Source: Primorskyibacter flagellatus (GTDB lineage: Bacteria; Pseudomonadota; Alphaproteobacteria; Rhodobacterales; Rhodobacteraceae). Taken from it: 64,000 nucleotides of DNA. The translations under genes were made by a program, and so were the position numbers. The stretch lies in contig NZ_BMFJ01000001.1 in assembly GCF_014638275.1 (NCBI RefSeq), positions 1,538,338 to 1,602,337 of the forward strand. The letters run 5' to 3'. The notes beneath the pieces were generated by a model. The model was not told the DNA's origin. It saw only the letters and a list, made by a program, of their open reading frames with translations, and did not search any database. This document shows, piece by piece, positions 7,512-17,682 of this stretch (the first letter of the stretch is position 1; each line of letters starts with the position of its first letter).

Positions 7512-8753
7512 TCAGCATGCCGGCAGCGGCGCAGGCCGCAGAAGCGCCGGCCGGGGCGCGTCGAAGGTCAGCCGCCCCGCCTTCATCCCCCAGAGAGGCC
7601 GCGTGATTTCGGACACCGCCGCGACCGCGTCGCCGCAGGACAGTAGGACGAGATCGGCGGTGTCCCCTTCTGCGATCCGGTCATCCCGGCCCAGCAGGCG
7701 GTTCGGCGCGGTGGTGATCATGTCAAAACAGGCGCTCAACCCCGCGCGGTCCCCAATCTGGGAAATATTCGCATACAGGTTCGCGATGCGCGGCAGAGAA
7801 CAGTCGCCATAGGGCGTGAAGGGGTTCAGCACGTTGTTGGTCGCGACCGTGCAGCACACCCCTGCCGCGTGGAACCTGTGCGCCGGGGCAACGCCGCGCG
7901 GGATCGCCTCGGTATGTTCGCGGCCCATCATGAAGAGGTCGGTGGCGGGCAGAACGGTCAGGGCAATCCCGGCGTCTCGCATCAGGGCGATGGTCTGCTC
8001 CAGCGCGGGTCGCGGCAGCATCGAAAGCTTGGTCACATGCCCGACCGCGACCCTGCCCTGCATGCCATGCGCGATGGTCTGGCGCGCCACCTCGTCCAGA
8101 TGACGCCAGCCGGTGTCGAGGTCGAAGTCGAGATGGAAGTCGAGATCGACGTCATACTCCCGCGCCATGTCGAACAGGCGCGCGATTTGGCCGTTCGGAT
8201 CGGTGTCCGTGTAAGGGCAGCCGCCCAGAAGGTCCGCCCCCTGATCGAGCGCCCGGCGCAGCAGCTCTTCGGTGCCGGGAAGGTTCAGCAGCCCCTCCTG
8301 CGGGAAGACGCAGATCTGCAGGTCCAGCGCCCAGGCGTAGTCGGCCTTGAGCTGGCGTACAGCGTCGAACCCGGCGAGGCCGATCACCGGATCGATCTCG
8401 GTCTGCGCGCGGACGAGGTTGGTCCCCTGACAGATCGCCTTTTCAAGCACGCGGGCGCCGCGGGCATAGATATCCTCTGTCGTGAAGTCGCGCTTGGCGG
8501 CGCTCACGGCCGCTATCGCACCCTTCAGCGTGCCGGAGGGGTTGGAGGTCCGGTCCAGCAGGCATGCCTTGTCGAGATGCAGGTGGCTGTCGGCAAAGCC
8601 CCGGATCAGGCGGTCGCCAGCTGCGTCCAGCACCCGCGCATCCGTGCTGATGTCTGCGGCGATGGCCGCGATGCGGCCGCTTGCGATGCCGATGTCGACG
8701 GGGGACGCGCCGTCCGCGAGGCGGGCGTTCCGAATGACGAGGTCCAGCGTCAC
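7512..8753 (-). CDS. Amidohydrolase of the cytosine deaminase-like group with altered active site
   Basis: The 413-residue protein has the amidohydrolase metal scaffold: HLH at residues 57-59, FHLDFD with His207, and GHVTKLS with His239. The His207-His239 spacing of 32 equals that of E. coli CodA (His214-His246). At the place of the CodA metal/catalytic Asp313 there is Asn306 (ATNNVLNPF), and CodA Glu217 aligns with Phe210. The reaction is therefore probably not cytosine deamination; hydrolysis of another cyclic or amide nitrogen compound is possible. It overlaps the fused ABC transporter gene by four bases at 8750-8753, so it likely acts on the imported compound. The TNNV motif may be a subfamily trait rather than a loss. 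Confidence 0.88.
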   Translation of the reverse strand: MTLDLVIRNARLADGASPVDIGIASGRIAAIAADISTDARVLDAAGDRLIRGFADSHLHLDKACLLDRTSNPSGTLKGAIAAVSAAKRDFTTEDIYARGARVLEKAICQGTNLVRAQTEIDPVIGLAGFDAVRQLKADYAWALDLQICVFPQEGLLNLPGTEELLRRALDQGADLLGGCPYTDTDPNGQIARLFDMAREYDVDLDFHLDFDLDTGWRHLDEVARQTIAHGMQGRVAVGHVTKLSMLPRPALEQTIALMRDAGIALTVLPATDLFMMGREHTEAIPRGVAPAHRFHAAGVCCTVATNNVLNPFTPYGDCSLPRIANLYANISQIGDRAGLSACFDMITTAPNRLLGRDDRIAEGDTADLVLLSCGDAVAAVSEITRPLWGMKAGRLTFDAPRPALLRPAPLPAC

Positions 8754-11254
8754 TGGGCCGCCTCCGCCCTGCTCTCTCCGCCGCCGAGATAGGCCGAGAT
8801 CAGCGCGTCATCGGCCAGTAGCGCCGCGGCGCTGCCCTCGGCGACGATGCGGCCCTGCTCGAGGATGTAGCCCCGGTCGGACGCGGCGAGGGCAAGGGAG
8901 GCCATCTGGTCGACCAGCAGGATGGTGATGCCGTCGTCGCGCAGTTCGGCGAGGATGGCGTAAAGCTCCTCGATCATCGCGGGGGCGAGGCCGAGAGACG
9001 GCTCATCCAGCAGCAGCAGGCGCGGCTGCGACATCAGCCCGCGGGCGACGGCCATCATCTGCTGCTCTCCGCCCGACAGCAGCCCCGCCGGATGGTGGAG
9101 CCGGTCGCGCAGGCGCGGGAAGCGGGTCAGCAGCGCTTCAAGCTCCGCCGGATCGGGGCGCGTCCTGCGGCGATAGGCGCCAAGTTCGATGTTCTGGGCA
9201 ACGGTCAGTTCGGGGAAGACCTGCCGCCCCTCGGGAACGAGGACGAGGCCACGGTCGACGATCTGATACGGCGGAAGGCCGTGGATGTCGGCGTTGTCCA
9301 TCACGATCTGACCCGAGGTCGGGGCCATCAGCCCGGCCACCGTCCGCAGGAATGTCGACTTGCCCGCGCCATTGGCCCCGAGCAGCGCGACCATCTCTCC
9401 CTGCCGGACGTTCAGGCTGACCGATTGCAGCACATCCGCCGCGCCGTATCCCGCGCAGAGGTTGCGCGTGACAAGCCGGTCGATGGCCCCCGGTTCATGG
9501 GCCAGCGTCCGGCCCGGCACGCTGAGCGTGCCCTCGCCCAGATAGGCGGCGATCACGCGGGCGTCGCTGCGGATGACTGCGGGCGTGTCGAAGGCGATCG
9601 GTTCGCCCGCATCCAGCGCGAGGATGCGGTCCGATATGCCCATGACCAGTTCCATGTCATGTTCGACCAGCACGACGGCGATGCCGGTGTCCGCCAGTCT
9701 CCGCAGAAGATCGGCCAGCGCGCGTTTGTCCCCCTGCATCAGCCCCGCGGCGGGTTCGTCCAGCAGAAGAACGCCCGGTCGCATGGCCAGCGCACGCGCG
9801 ATCTCGATCAGGCGGCGGTCGACATGGGGCAGGTCCGATGCGCGGGCACCCGGTTCCCCGCGATAGCCGACAAGCGCCAGAAGCCCCCGCGCCATGGACC
9901 GGCGTTCCGGTGTGCCGAGGGCGGTGAAGATGCCGCCGAAGGTGCCGCGCGGGAAGCCCGCGATGACGTTCTCCTCCGCCGTCAGGGCGCCGAACAGACG
10001 GGTGGCCTGATAGGTGCGGGCGATGCCGATACGGGCCGTCGCATGCATGCTCCAGCCTGCAATGTCCCGGCCCGCTGTCTCGATCCGCCCCGCGCCCGGA
10101 CGGTAGAAGCCCGACACCATGTTCAGCAGCGTGGTCTTGCCCGCGCCATTGGGACCGATCACGGCGGTAACATCGCCCGGCCTTGCCTCGAACGTCGCGC
10201 CGTTGACCGCCCGGACGCCGCCGAAGGTGATGCCGAGGTCGGTGACCGTCAGCGTCTGACGCTCTGCCGGGGTGATGAACGCCATGACGTCGGCCGGGTC
10301 GGCGGGGGTCACATCCCCTGCCCTGCGCGGCAGGACCGCCGCGACCGTGCCGACAATCCCGCGCGGGGCGATCAGCAGGACGGCGACGAGAAGGGCTCCG
10401 AAGAACAGCAGACGGTATTCGGCAAGGCCCGACAGGAACTCCGGAAGCATGACCGCGACCGCCGCGCCGACGAGCGGTCCCAGCACCGTCCCCGCCCCGC
10501 CGAGGATTACCGCGAAGAGGAAGAGGATCGACTGCGACAGCACGAAGTTCGACGGGGCGATGAACTGCATGAGCTGCGCGAAGAGACCGCCCGCCAGACC
10601 CGCCGCGCCCGCCGCAATGGCAAAGGCGGCGAGTTTCGTGCGGATCGGGTCATAGCCAAGCGACCCGGCCGAGATCTCCTGATCCCTCAGCGCCGCCATG
10701 GCGATGCCCCAGCCACTGACGGCCAGCCGGCGGTAGGCCAGAAGCCCTGCGGCGGCGAGAATGATCGACAGGCTCACGAGGTTGGGTTCGGTGAAGCCAT
10801 GGCCCAACAGGCGCGGCTGCGTGAAACCGAAAAGGCCGTTCTGCCCGCCGGTCAGCGTCCTCCATTCGATAGCGAGGTGTTCGATGATGAAGGCAAAGGC
10901 AATCGTCACCATCGCAAGGAACGGACCGCCCATGCGCACCGCCGGGATGGCCAGCACGCAGCCGATCAGCGCAGCCACGACAGCTCCGGCCGGAAGCGCC
11001 AGCCAGAAGCTGACCCCCGACTGGATCAGGATCGCATGGGCATAGGCGCCAGCCGCGAAGAACCCGACCTGGCCGAGTGAGACGAGACCGGTCAGGCCGT
11101 AGTAGACATTGAGGCCGGTGCAGAGGATGGTCCAGACCGCGACAAGGCCGAAGACGAACTGCATGTAGCCGTTGAGCAGGCCGAGCGCGGCAAGCGCGAC
11201 CGCCGCAACAAGGATGATCGTCAGGTCGAGGAGGCGGGCTTCGGTAAGTCGCAT
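8750..11254 (-). CDS. Branched-chain amino acid-type ABC transporter: fused permease (LivM) and two ATPases (LivG, LivF)
   Basis: One 834-residue reading frame joins three components that are usually separate. Residues 1-310 are a LivM-like permease with about nine hydrophobic segments and the LVSLGQVGFFAAGAY motif. Residues 335-580 are a LivG-like ATPase with Walker A GPNGAGKTT (367-375), Walker B VLLLDEP (495-501) and His532. Residues 595-825 are a LivF-like ATPase with Walker A GANGAGKST (626-634), LSGGE (726-730) and LLLLDEP (746-752). The LivG half has DLPHVDRR (474-481) where a Gly-containing signature is expected. With the separate LivH permease and binding protein upstream, it makes a complete high-affinity importer. 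The transported compound is unknown but is probably the substrate of the overlapping amidohydrolase. Confidence 0.93.
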   Translation of the reverse strand: MRLTEARLLDLTIILVAAVALAALGLLNGYMQFVFGLVAVWTILCTGLNVYYGLTGLVSLGQVGFFAAGAYAHAILIQSGVSFWLALPAGAVVAALIGCVLAIPAVRMGGPFLAMVTIAFAFIIEHLAIEWRTLTGGQNGLFGFTQPRLLGHGFTEPNLVSLSIILAAAGLLAYRRLAVSGWGIAMAALRDQEISAGSLGYDPIRTKLAAFAIAAGAAGLAGGLFAQLMQFIAPSNFVLSQSILFLFAVILGGAGTVLGPLVGAAVAVMLPEFLSGLAEYRLLFFGALLVAVLLIAPRGIVGTVAAVLPRRAGDVTPADPADVMAFITPAERQTLTVTDLGITFGGVRAVNGATFEARPGDVTAVIGPNGAGKTTLLNMVSGFYRPGAGRIETAGRDIAGWSMHATARIGIARTYQATRLFGALTAEENVIAGFPRGTFGGIFTALGTPERRSMARGLLALVGYRGEPGARASDLPHVDRRLIEIARALAMRPGVLLLDEPAAGLMQGDKRALADLLRRLADTGIAVVLVEHDMELVMGISDRILALDAGEPIAFDTPAVIRSDARVIAAYLGEGTLSVPGRTLAHEPGAIDRLVTRNLCAGYGAADVLQSVSLNVRQGEMVALLGANGAGKSTFLRTVAGLMAPTSGQIVMDNADIHGLPPYQIVDRGLVLVPEGRQVFPELTVAQNIELGAYRRRTRPDPAELEALLTRFPRLRDRLHHPAGLLSGGEQQMMAVARGLMSQPRLLLLDEPSLGLAPAMIEELYAILAELRDDGITILLVDQMASLALAASDRGYILEQGRIVAEGSAAALLADDALISAYLGGGESRAEAAQ

Positions 11255-11258
11255 CGGT

Positions 11259-12134
11259 TCAGACCTTCCGGAGCGCGGCCCGGCCGAACAGGCCGTTCGG
11301 CTTGGCCGCGAGGACCACGATCAACAGGGCAAAGACCGCGATATAGGTGTAGGAGGAGCCGAGGTAGGTGGTCACCAGCGCCTCCACCAGCCCGTAGATG
11401 AACCCGGCAAGCATCACGCCCGAGGCAGAAGTCATGCCGCCCAGGATCGCCACCGCGAAGGCCTTTATGCCGAAGAGCGTACCCATGTCGGAATGCACCG
11501 AGAAAAGCGGCGCGATCAGCAGGCCCGCGACCCCCGCCAGCACCGCCGACAGGGCGAAGGAGCCGGAGATCATCGCCGTGGTGTTGATCCCCATGAGCCG
11601 CGCCGCCTCGGGGTTCTGCACCACGGCGAGAAGCGCCCTGCCCTGACGCGTCTTGCGGAAAAGCACATGCAGCGCCACGGCAAGGCCCACGGCCACCACG
11701 GGTATCAGCAGCTGCTGCGGATAGACGCCGGTGCCAAGGATCTGCCAGGTCTGGCCGACCAGCGGCGACGGCAGGCTGCGCGGTTCGTTCCCGAAGGTGA
11801 AGAGAACCGCGTTGTCCAGCAGGATGCCCCCGGCGACGGTGGCCATCAGCCAGGCCTCCGACCCGCGGTTCGCGAAGGGGCGGACCAGAAGCAGTTCGAC
11901 CAGCATGCCCATGAGCGCGCAGCCCGCCAGCGCCAGCGGATAGGCCACGATCACCGGCAGGCCCGCACGCTGCGTCAGCACATAGCCCAGCACCGCGCCC
12001 AGCATGACAATGGAGCCCTGCGCGAAGTTCACCCGGGAGCAGACGGAATAGGTGATCTGGAAGCCGAGGGCGATCAGCCCGTACATCGCACCAAGGCCGA
12101 GGCCGGTCACGAGGGCGGTGACAAGGAGGGTCAT
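11259..12134 (-). CDS. Branched-chain amino acid-type ABC transporter permease (LivH)
   Basis: The 291-residue membrane protein has the LivH signature LGLGAMYGLIALGFQITY at the N-terminus, followed by VNFAQGSIVMLGAVLGYVL (FAQG motif), and a conserved late loop GIKAFAVAILGGMTSASGVMLAGFIYGLVE (residues about 222-251), the contact region for the ATPase. Eight or so membrane segments are apparent. Four bases separate its stop from the start of the fused LivM-LivG-LivF gene, so the two are co-translated, and the binding-protein gene lies 73 bases upstream. Confidence 0.94.
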   Translation of the reverse strand: MTLLVTALVTGLGLGAMYGLIALGFQITYSVCSRVNFAQGSIVMLGAVLGYVLTQRAGLPVIVAYPLALAGCALMGMLVELLLVRPFANRGSEAWLMATVAGGILLDNAVLFTFGNEPRSLPSPLVGQTWQILGTGVYPQQLLIPVVAVGLAVALHVLFRKTRQGRALLAVVQNPEAARLMGINTTAMISGSFALSAVLAGVAGLLIAPLFSVHSDMGTLFGIKAFAVAILGGMTSASGVMLAGFIYGLVEALVTTYLGSSYTYIAVFALLIVVLAAKPNGLFGRAALRKV

Positions 12135-12207
12135 TTCGGCTCCGTCGTTCTTCTGGGGCGTGCGGTCGGGAAAGGCCCCCCGCCCGTCGGGCAGGAGGCC
12201 GGGGGTA

Positions 12208-13380
12208 TCAGTCGGCGATCGGGATGATCTCGCCCTTCACGAACTGGGACATGATGTAGTCGTTCGGGCCAAGCGCATCGTGATTCTCGGGCGTGAACGG
12301 GGTGTCGTAGGTCTTGATGACCCCCTCGACGCCGGTGATGGTGTACATCGCCTCCCGGATGGCCGGCCCCTCGGTCGACCCGGCGGCCTCGATCGCGGCC
12401 GCCAGCAGCAGCGTCGCGTCATAGGCGTTGCCGATGCCCGTGGCCGGCGTCACGTCGGCGAGGCTCTCCACCTCCGGGAACTTCTCGGTCAGCTTCATGT
12501 AGAGCGGGTGCTCGGCGCTGTCGAACAGGAAGGTCTGGATGAAGTGCACCTTCTCGCCGCTGTCTCCGGCCAGTTCGGTAAAGCGCCCGCCCGCCGGGCC
12601 CCAGTGCGACGCGACCGGCACGTCCCAGCCCATCTTGTCGAGCGATTTCACCACCTGCGCGGAGGGCGCGACGTTGGCGACAAGGAACAGCCCGTCGGCG
12701 CCGTTCTCCTTCAGGCGGGTCAGCTGCGGGACGACGTCGACGTCGTTGTTTTCGAACTTCTCGATGCCCGCATGTTCCATGCCGCGCTTTTCCAGCGCCT
12801 TCATCAGGCCCTTCTCGTTGGATTCGCCCCAGGGGTTGTTGATGAGGATCATGCCCGGCTTCTTTGCGCCGTACTTGGAGACGAGGTATTCGGTGATAGC
12901 CTCGTCCACGATCTCGTCCACGGCCGAGACGCGGAAGACATAGTTCTCTTCCGCCCCGTTCATGGTGATCGGAGTGCCGGCGGCCCAGGGCCCCATGAAC
13001 GGCACCTTGGCCTCGTTCGCGAAGGGCACGATGGCCAGCGACACCGGCGTGTCGAGACCGCCGATCAGGGCGGCGACGCCTTCGCGCTGCACCAGTTCAC
13101 GCGCGGCGACCAGACCCTTGCCGGGGTTGCTTTCGTCGTCACGGCTGACAAGCTCCAGCTGCCGGCCCATCACGCCGCCCTCGGCGTTGATCTTGTCCAT
13201 GGCCAGGGTGATGCCGCGGGTGATGGCCTCGCCGGACTTGGCCGACTGGCCGGACAGCGCGGCCACAAGGCCGATCTTGATCGGACCGTCCTGTGCGGTG
13301 GCGGGAAATGCGGTGGCAAGCCCGAGCGCGGTGGCGCCGGCAAGCAGGGTGCGTCGTGTCAGGGGAAGTCGGCGGGGCAT
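12208..13380 (-). CDS. Branched-chain amino acid-type ABC transporter substrate-binding protein, Tat-like signal
   Basis: This 390-residue periplasmic protein belongs to the Leu/Ile/Val-binding (LivJ/LivK, Peripla_BP_6) family: IKIGLVAALSGQSAKSGE (residues about 34-51), INAEGGVMGRQLELVSRDDESNP and IGGLDTPVSLAIVPFA. The N-terminus LTRRTLLAGATALGLATAFPATAQ has a twin-arginine pair before the hydrophobic core and an AxA cleavage site, suggesting Tat export, though the motif is not a perfect match. It is first in the operon binding protein-LivH-fused LivMGF-amidohydrolase. Family members bind many amides and amino acids, so the ligand cannot be read from sequence. Confidence 0.93.
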   Translation of the reverse strand: MPRRLPLTRRTLLAGATALGLATAFPATAQDGPIKIGLVAALSGQSAKSGEAITRGITLAMDKINAEGGVMGRQLELVSRDDESNPGKGLVAARELVQREGVAALIGGLDTPVSLAIVPFANEAKVPFMGPWAAGTPITMNGAEENYVFRVSAVDEIVDEAITEYLVSKYGAKKPGMILINNPWGESNEKGLMKALEKRGMEHAGIEKFENNDVDVVPQLTRLKENGADGLFLVANVAPSAQVVKSLDKMGWDVPVASHWGPAGGRFTELAGDSGEKVHFIQTFLFDSAEHPLYMKLTEKFPEVESLADVTPATGIGNAYDATLLLAAAIEAAGSTEGPAIREAMYTITGVEGVIKTYDTPFTPENHDALGPNDYIMSQFVKGEIIPIAD

Positions 13381-13514
13381 TGTCGGTTTCTCCGGTTTGG
13401 GACGTTATTGACACCCCCATGGCGCGGGAGCGGACCCCGCCTGTCAAAGAGTCCGATGTCCGGGAACGCCTCCGGACCCCGATAAATCACCCTGCTGCAC
13501 AAGGTTTCATCGGA

Positions 13515-13550
13515 TTGCATGCATTTTTTGTATGAAGTGTTTGCATGCAA
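13515..13550. promoter_or_regulatory. Paired TTGCATGCA elements, candidate GntR operator
   Basis: TTGCATGCA at 13515-13523 and the perfect palindrome TTGCATGCAA at 13541-13550 lie 26 bases apart in the divergent spacer between the ABC transporter operon (start 13380) and the SnoaL-like gene (start 13611). A weaker related element, TTGTATGAA, lies between them at 13528-13536. AT-centred palindromes of this size suit FCD-type GntR proteins, and such a regulator is encoded at 14041-14748. Binding is inferred. Confidence 0.45.
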
Positions 13551-13610
13551 CTGGGCCGGACCGCCGCGAAATGCGACATACGAATCATGTTCACCACGAA
13601 AGGACCCGCC

Positions 13611-14030
13611 ATGACCGCCACGGAAACCGACGGGCACACCCTGCCCGAAGAGGCCCGGATCGTTCGCGACTACCTCGAAGCTTCGATGGTACCCGACCCG
13701 GAGCGCGCGGCGACCTACATGGCCGACGAGGTCACAATCACCTTCACCGGAGGCCGCGTGTACCATCACCCCTCCGGCCCCGCCGGATTCAACGCGGGCC
13801 GCTACGCATGGGTCAAGAAGGATATGCGTCAGTTCGACGTGGCGCAGGGGGACGAGGGGACGGTGGTCTATTCCACCGGCTATCTTTACGGCGCCTGGCC
13901 GGACGGGACACCGTTCGAAGGCAACCGCTATGTTGACCGGTTCGTCGTCAGGGACGGCAGGATCGTGAAAATGGACGTCTGGAACGACAGCGCCGAACGT
14001 ATCCTGACCGCACGCGGGATCGAGGCCTGA
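13611..14030 (+). CDS. SnoaL/NTF2-like family protein
   Basis: This 139-residue protein looks like a small alpha+beta barrel of the SnoaL/NTF2 type: an N-terminal helix ARIVRDYLEASMVPDPERAATYMADEVT, a strand with FTGGRVYHHPSG, and a long closing sheet YVDRFVVRDGRIVKMDVWNDSAE, where the D-x-F-x-x-x-D-G-R-I pattern is characteristic. The ATG at 13611 has an AAAGGA site seven bases upstream and was preferred over an in-frame ATG at 13545 that overlaps the putative operator. Members act as isomerases, hydrolases or ligand binders, so the activity is not assigned. It is divergent from the Liv-type transporter and convergent with the GntR gene. Confidence 0.82.
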   Translation: MTATETDGHTLPEEARIVRDYLEASMVPDPERAATYMADEVTITFTGGRVYHHPSGPAGFNAGRYAWVKKDMRQFDVAQGDEGTVVYSTGYLYGAWPDGTPFEGNRYVDRFVVRDGRIVKMDVWNDSAERILTARGIEA

Positions 14031-14040
14031 GCCGCCCGTC

Positions 14041-14748
14041 TCAGGATGCCTCGCGGACCTGGCTGGCGTAGGGTTCCAGCGCGTCGAGGTAGGAAAACGT
14101 CCCGGCCTCGGCATCCCGGAACTGCGCGCGCGAGGACACGGACTCAAGATGGTCCCGCGCGATCTGCTTTGCGCGGGTCACGTCCCCGGACCGCAGCACG
14201 CTCAGGATTTCACGGTGTTCCTGAATGCCGCAGGCCGTCGAATGCGGCCGCGAGAACTGCGACAGGGTCAGGCCGCAGCGGTAGGCGATTTCGTTGACGT
14301 AGCGGACGAGCACCGGGCTCCCCGTCAGCTCCGCCATCAGGATGTGGAATTCGGTTGCCAGACGGATCGAGATCGTCTCGGGCCCCGCCTGCGCCTCTTC
14401 CTCCCGCCTGATATGGTCTTCAAGCTCCTGCGCCTGTTCCGCGGTCAGACCGGCGGCGAGACGGGCGATCACCATATCCTCGATCTGGACCCGCAGCTCG
14501 AACAGGTCCCGTGCCTCGTCCAGACTGGGCGAGGCGACGGCCGCGCCGCGGTTGTGCCGCAGCTCCACCAGACCTTCCGCAGCCAGACGCTCCAGCGCCT
14601 GCCTGACGATCGTGCGGCTTGCCCCGAACCGTTCGCCAAGGGAATCCTCCGGAAGTTTCATGCCCGGCAGCAGGGCCCGCTCCAGAATGGCGGACCGAAG
14701 TGCGGAGCAGATCAGTTCCGACCGGTTCTTCAACGGTTTCTTCGTCAA
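14041..14748 (-). CDS. GntR-family regulator with FCD effector domain
   Basis: The 235-residue protein has a winged HTH at residues about 8-72 (LPEDSLGERFGASRTIVRQALERLAAEGLV) and an all-helical FCD ligand domain, with the three expected metal-ligand histidines at 135 (EFHILM), 178 (EHREIL) and 200 (RDHL). The Asp usually found four residues before the first His appears to be Ala131. FCD regulators typically sense small acids and repress nearby catabolic genes. It ends ten bases after the convergent SnoaL-like gene and likely regulates that gene and the adjacent transporter-amidohydrolase operon. Confidence 0.92.
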   Translation of the reverse strand: MTKKPLKNRSELICSALRSAILERALLPGMKLPEDSLGERFGASRTIVRQALERLAAEGLVELRHNRGAAVASPSLDEARDLFELRVQIEDMVIARLAAGLTAEQAQELEDHIRREEEAQAGPETISIRLATEFHILMAELTGSPVLVRYVNEIAYRCGLTLSQFSRPHSTACGIQEHREILSVLRSGDVTRAKQIARDHLESVSSRAQFRDAEAGTFSYLDALEPYASQVREAS

Positions 14749-14983
14749 GGTTCAGCCCTGCGTTGATTGCCCGCGTTCCAAGCTGACACGCCGCCCGGTT
14801 TCCCGCAACCCCGACGCGGCGGCCGCGGCCCGGCCCTCTCAGGGTGACGTTCGATCGCCGGATTCCGGCGTGTGCGGCACGATCCCCGTCAGGTTGGCCC
14901 CGGACGGGCGACACGGCCGGACGTCGGTCCGCTCAGACCAACCCGGTCATCACGGCCCCCGACGCCATTGCCGGTAAGGCGGC

Positions 14984-16453
<1,470 letters not shown>

Positions 16454-16620
16454 TCACTTGGCGCTTCCCTATTGCATGGATGCGGGATGGGGGAAAGGGC
16501 TAAATCTGGTGGAACCGGGTATGCGCCGGGGCAGATGGTGCGGGGGCTGTCAGGACCGCACCCGTCACACCCGGGAAACCGTCTTCCCCGGACTGGACCC
16601 GGGGATCGCGTCGGCATGAG

Positions 16621-16643
16621 ATCCTCCGGTCGAGCCGGAGGAT
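16621..16643. repeat. Palindromic extragenic repeat, TCGAG-loop type (copy 1)
   Basis: ATCCTCCGG and CCGGAGGAT form a perfect nine-base dyad around the loop TCGAG, followed by GATGACC-like sequence. A second copy with the same loop and flanks but CCCGGG arms is at 31122-31138. Elements of this pattern (GAGATCC-arm-TCGAG-arm-ATGACG) are scattered in many alphaproteobacterial genomes. Just before it lies another short dyad near 16586-16602. Confidence 0.7.
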
Positions 16644-16666
16644 GACCGCTTCTCCCGGAACGCCCC

Positions 16667-17545
16667 CTACTCCGTCGGCTTCCCCGCCAGCCGTGCCAGC
16701 ACCGGGAAGTACTCTTCCGCGAACCCCGCCGCCTTAGCCATCCTCATGCGCGCCTCGGCCAGTTCCGCCCCGGGCGCGGCCAGACCGGCATCCCGCGCCA
16801 GTTCCAGCGCGTATGACACGTCCTTCAGCGCGTAATCCGTCGGGAAGGCCTGCTTCGGAAAGGTATCCGGGATCATCGCCTTCATGCCGTGGTTGCGCAG
16901 GGCAAAGCTGTCCCCCGAGCCCTGCGAGATGATGTCGAACAGCCGCCCGCCGTCCATGCCCGCCGCGGTGCCGAGCGCAAGCGCCTCGGACATGGCGACG
17001 ACGTTCTGGAACAGCACCATGTTGTTGAGGATCTTCGCCACCTGCCCGCAACCGACAGGCCCGCAGTGCAGGATGGTATCCCCGGCATGGGACAGCACCG
17101 GCTCCACCTGCGAAAACGTCTCCTCCTCCGCTCCGACCATGATCGCCAGCGTCCCGGCCTCGGCGGCGGCGCGGGTGCGCGCGACCGGTGCGTCCGCATA
17201 CCGGGCCCCGGCGGCTTCGGCACGGGCGGCGAGGTCCCGGGTCAGGCCGACCGGAGCGGTCGACATGTCCACCAGCACCTGCCCCGCCCGCAGCATCGGG
17301 ATCAGCGTCCCGGCCACCGCCTCCACCTGCGGACCGCCGGGAAGGGACAGGAAGATCATGTCGGCCCGCGCCGCGATCTCCTCCGGCGCGGCCTGCTCCG
17401 CACTAAGGGCAGTCAGGCGGGCGACGGGGGCGGCGCTCAGGTCCGACACCAGCATCGGCGCGCCCGATTTCACCATCATGTTCCGGCATATGGGCTCGCC
17501 CATGACGCCCAGACCGATGAATCCCAGAACCGGCTGTCCGCTCAT
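16667..17545 (-). CDS. Beta-hydroxyacid dehydrogenase, NAD(P)-dependent (3-hydroxyisobutyrate dehydrogenase family)
   Basis: The 292-residue protein has the family's N-terminal GFIGLGVMGEPICRNM nucleotide-binding motif (residues 8-23), the substrate-site segment VGLTRDLAARAEAAGARYADAPVA and the catalytic Lys in GCGQVAKILNNM (residues about 170-181). The ATG at 17545 follows a GGGGGAGA site. An upstream ATG would add an arginine-rich tail unlike the family. Members include 3-hydroxyisobutyrate dehydrogenase, tartronate semialdehyde reductase and glyoxylate/succinic semialdehyde reductases; sequence alone does not decide. It stands as a single gene. Confidence 0.93.
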   Translation of the reverse strand: MSGQPVLGFIGLGVMGEPICRNMMVKSGAPMLVSDLSAAPVARLTALSAEQAAPEEIAARADMIFLSLPGGPQVEAVAGTLIPMLRAGQVLVDMSTAPVGLTRDLAARAEAAGARYADAPVARTRAAAEAGTLAIMVGAEEETFSQVEPVLSHAGDTILHCGPVGCGQVAKILNNMVLFQNVVAMSEALALGTAAGMDGGRLFDIISQGSGDSFALRNHGMKAMIPDTFPKQAFPTDYALKDVSYALELARDAGLAAPGAELAEARMRMAKAAGFAEEYFPVLARLAGKPTE

Positions 17546-17630
17546 GTCTCCCCCCATGGCCGCGATCAATGTGCAAGGTCTAGCCCGCCGCGCCCGGCCC
17601 CGCAATGCCGCCCGGAAATGCCACCGCTTT

Positions 17631-17668
17631 CATCTTGCCGGAAATATCCCCGCCGGAGGCACCGGCCC
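17631..17668. repeat. Dispersed AAATATCCC repeat (short copy)
   Basis: The stretch reads TTTCATCTTGCCGGAAATAT followed by CCCCGCCGGAGGC. It shares the core (CTTGCC, then AAATATCCC or AAACATCCC, then a GGGG-rich stem) with elements at 25168-25228 and 54566-54636. All three lie in short spacers at a gene's 3' end and may serve as transcript ends. This copy lies before the 3' end of the deacetylase gene and lacks the long second stem. Confidence 0.5.
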
Positions 17669-17682
17669 GCCAGAGCCGGCCC

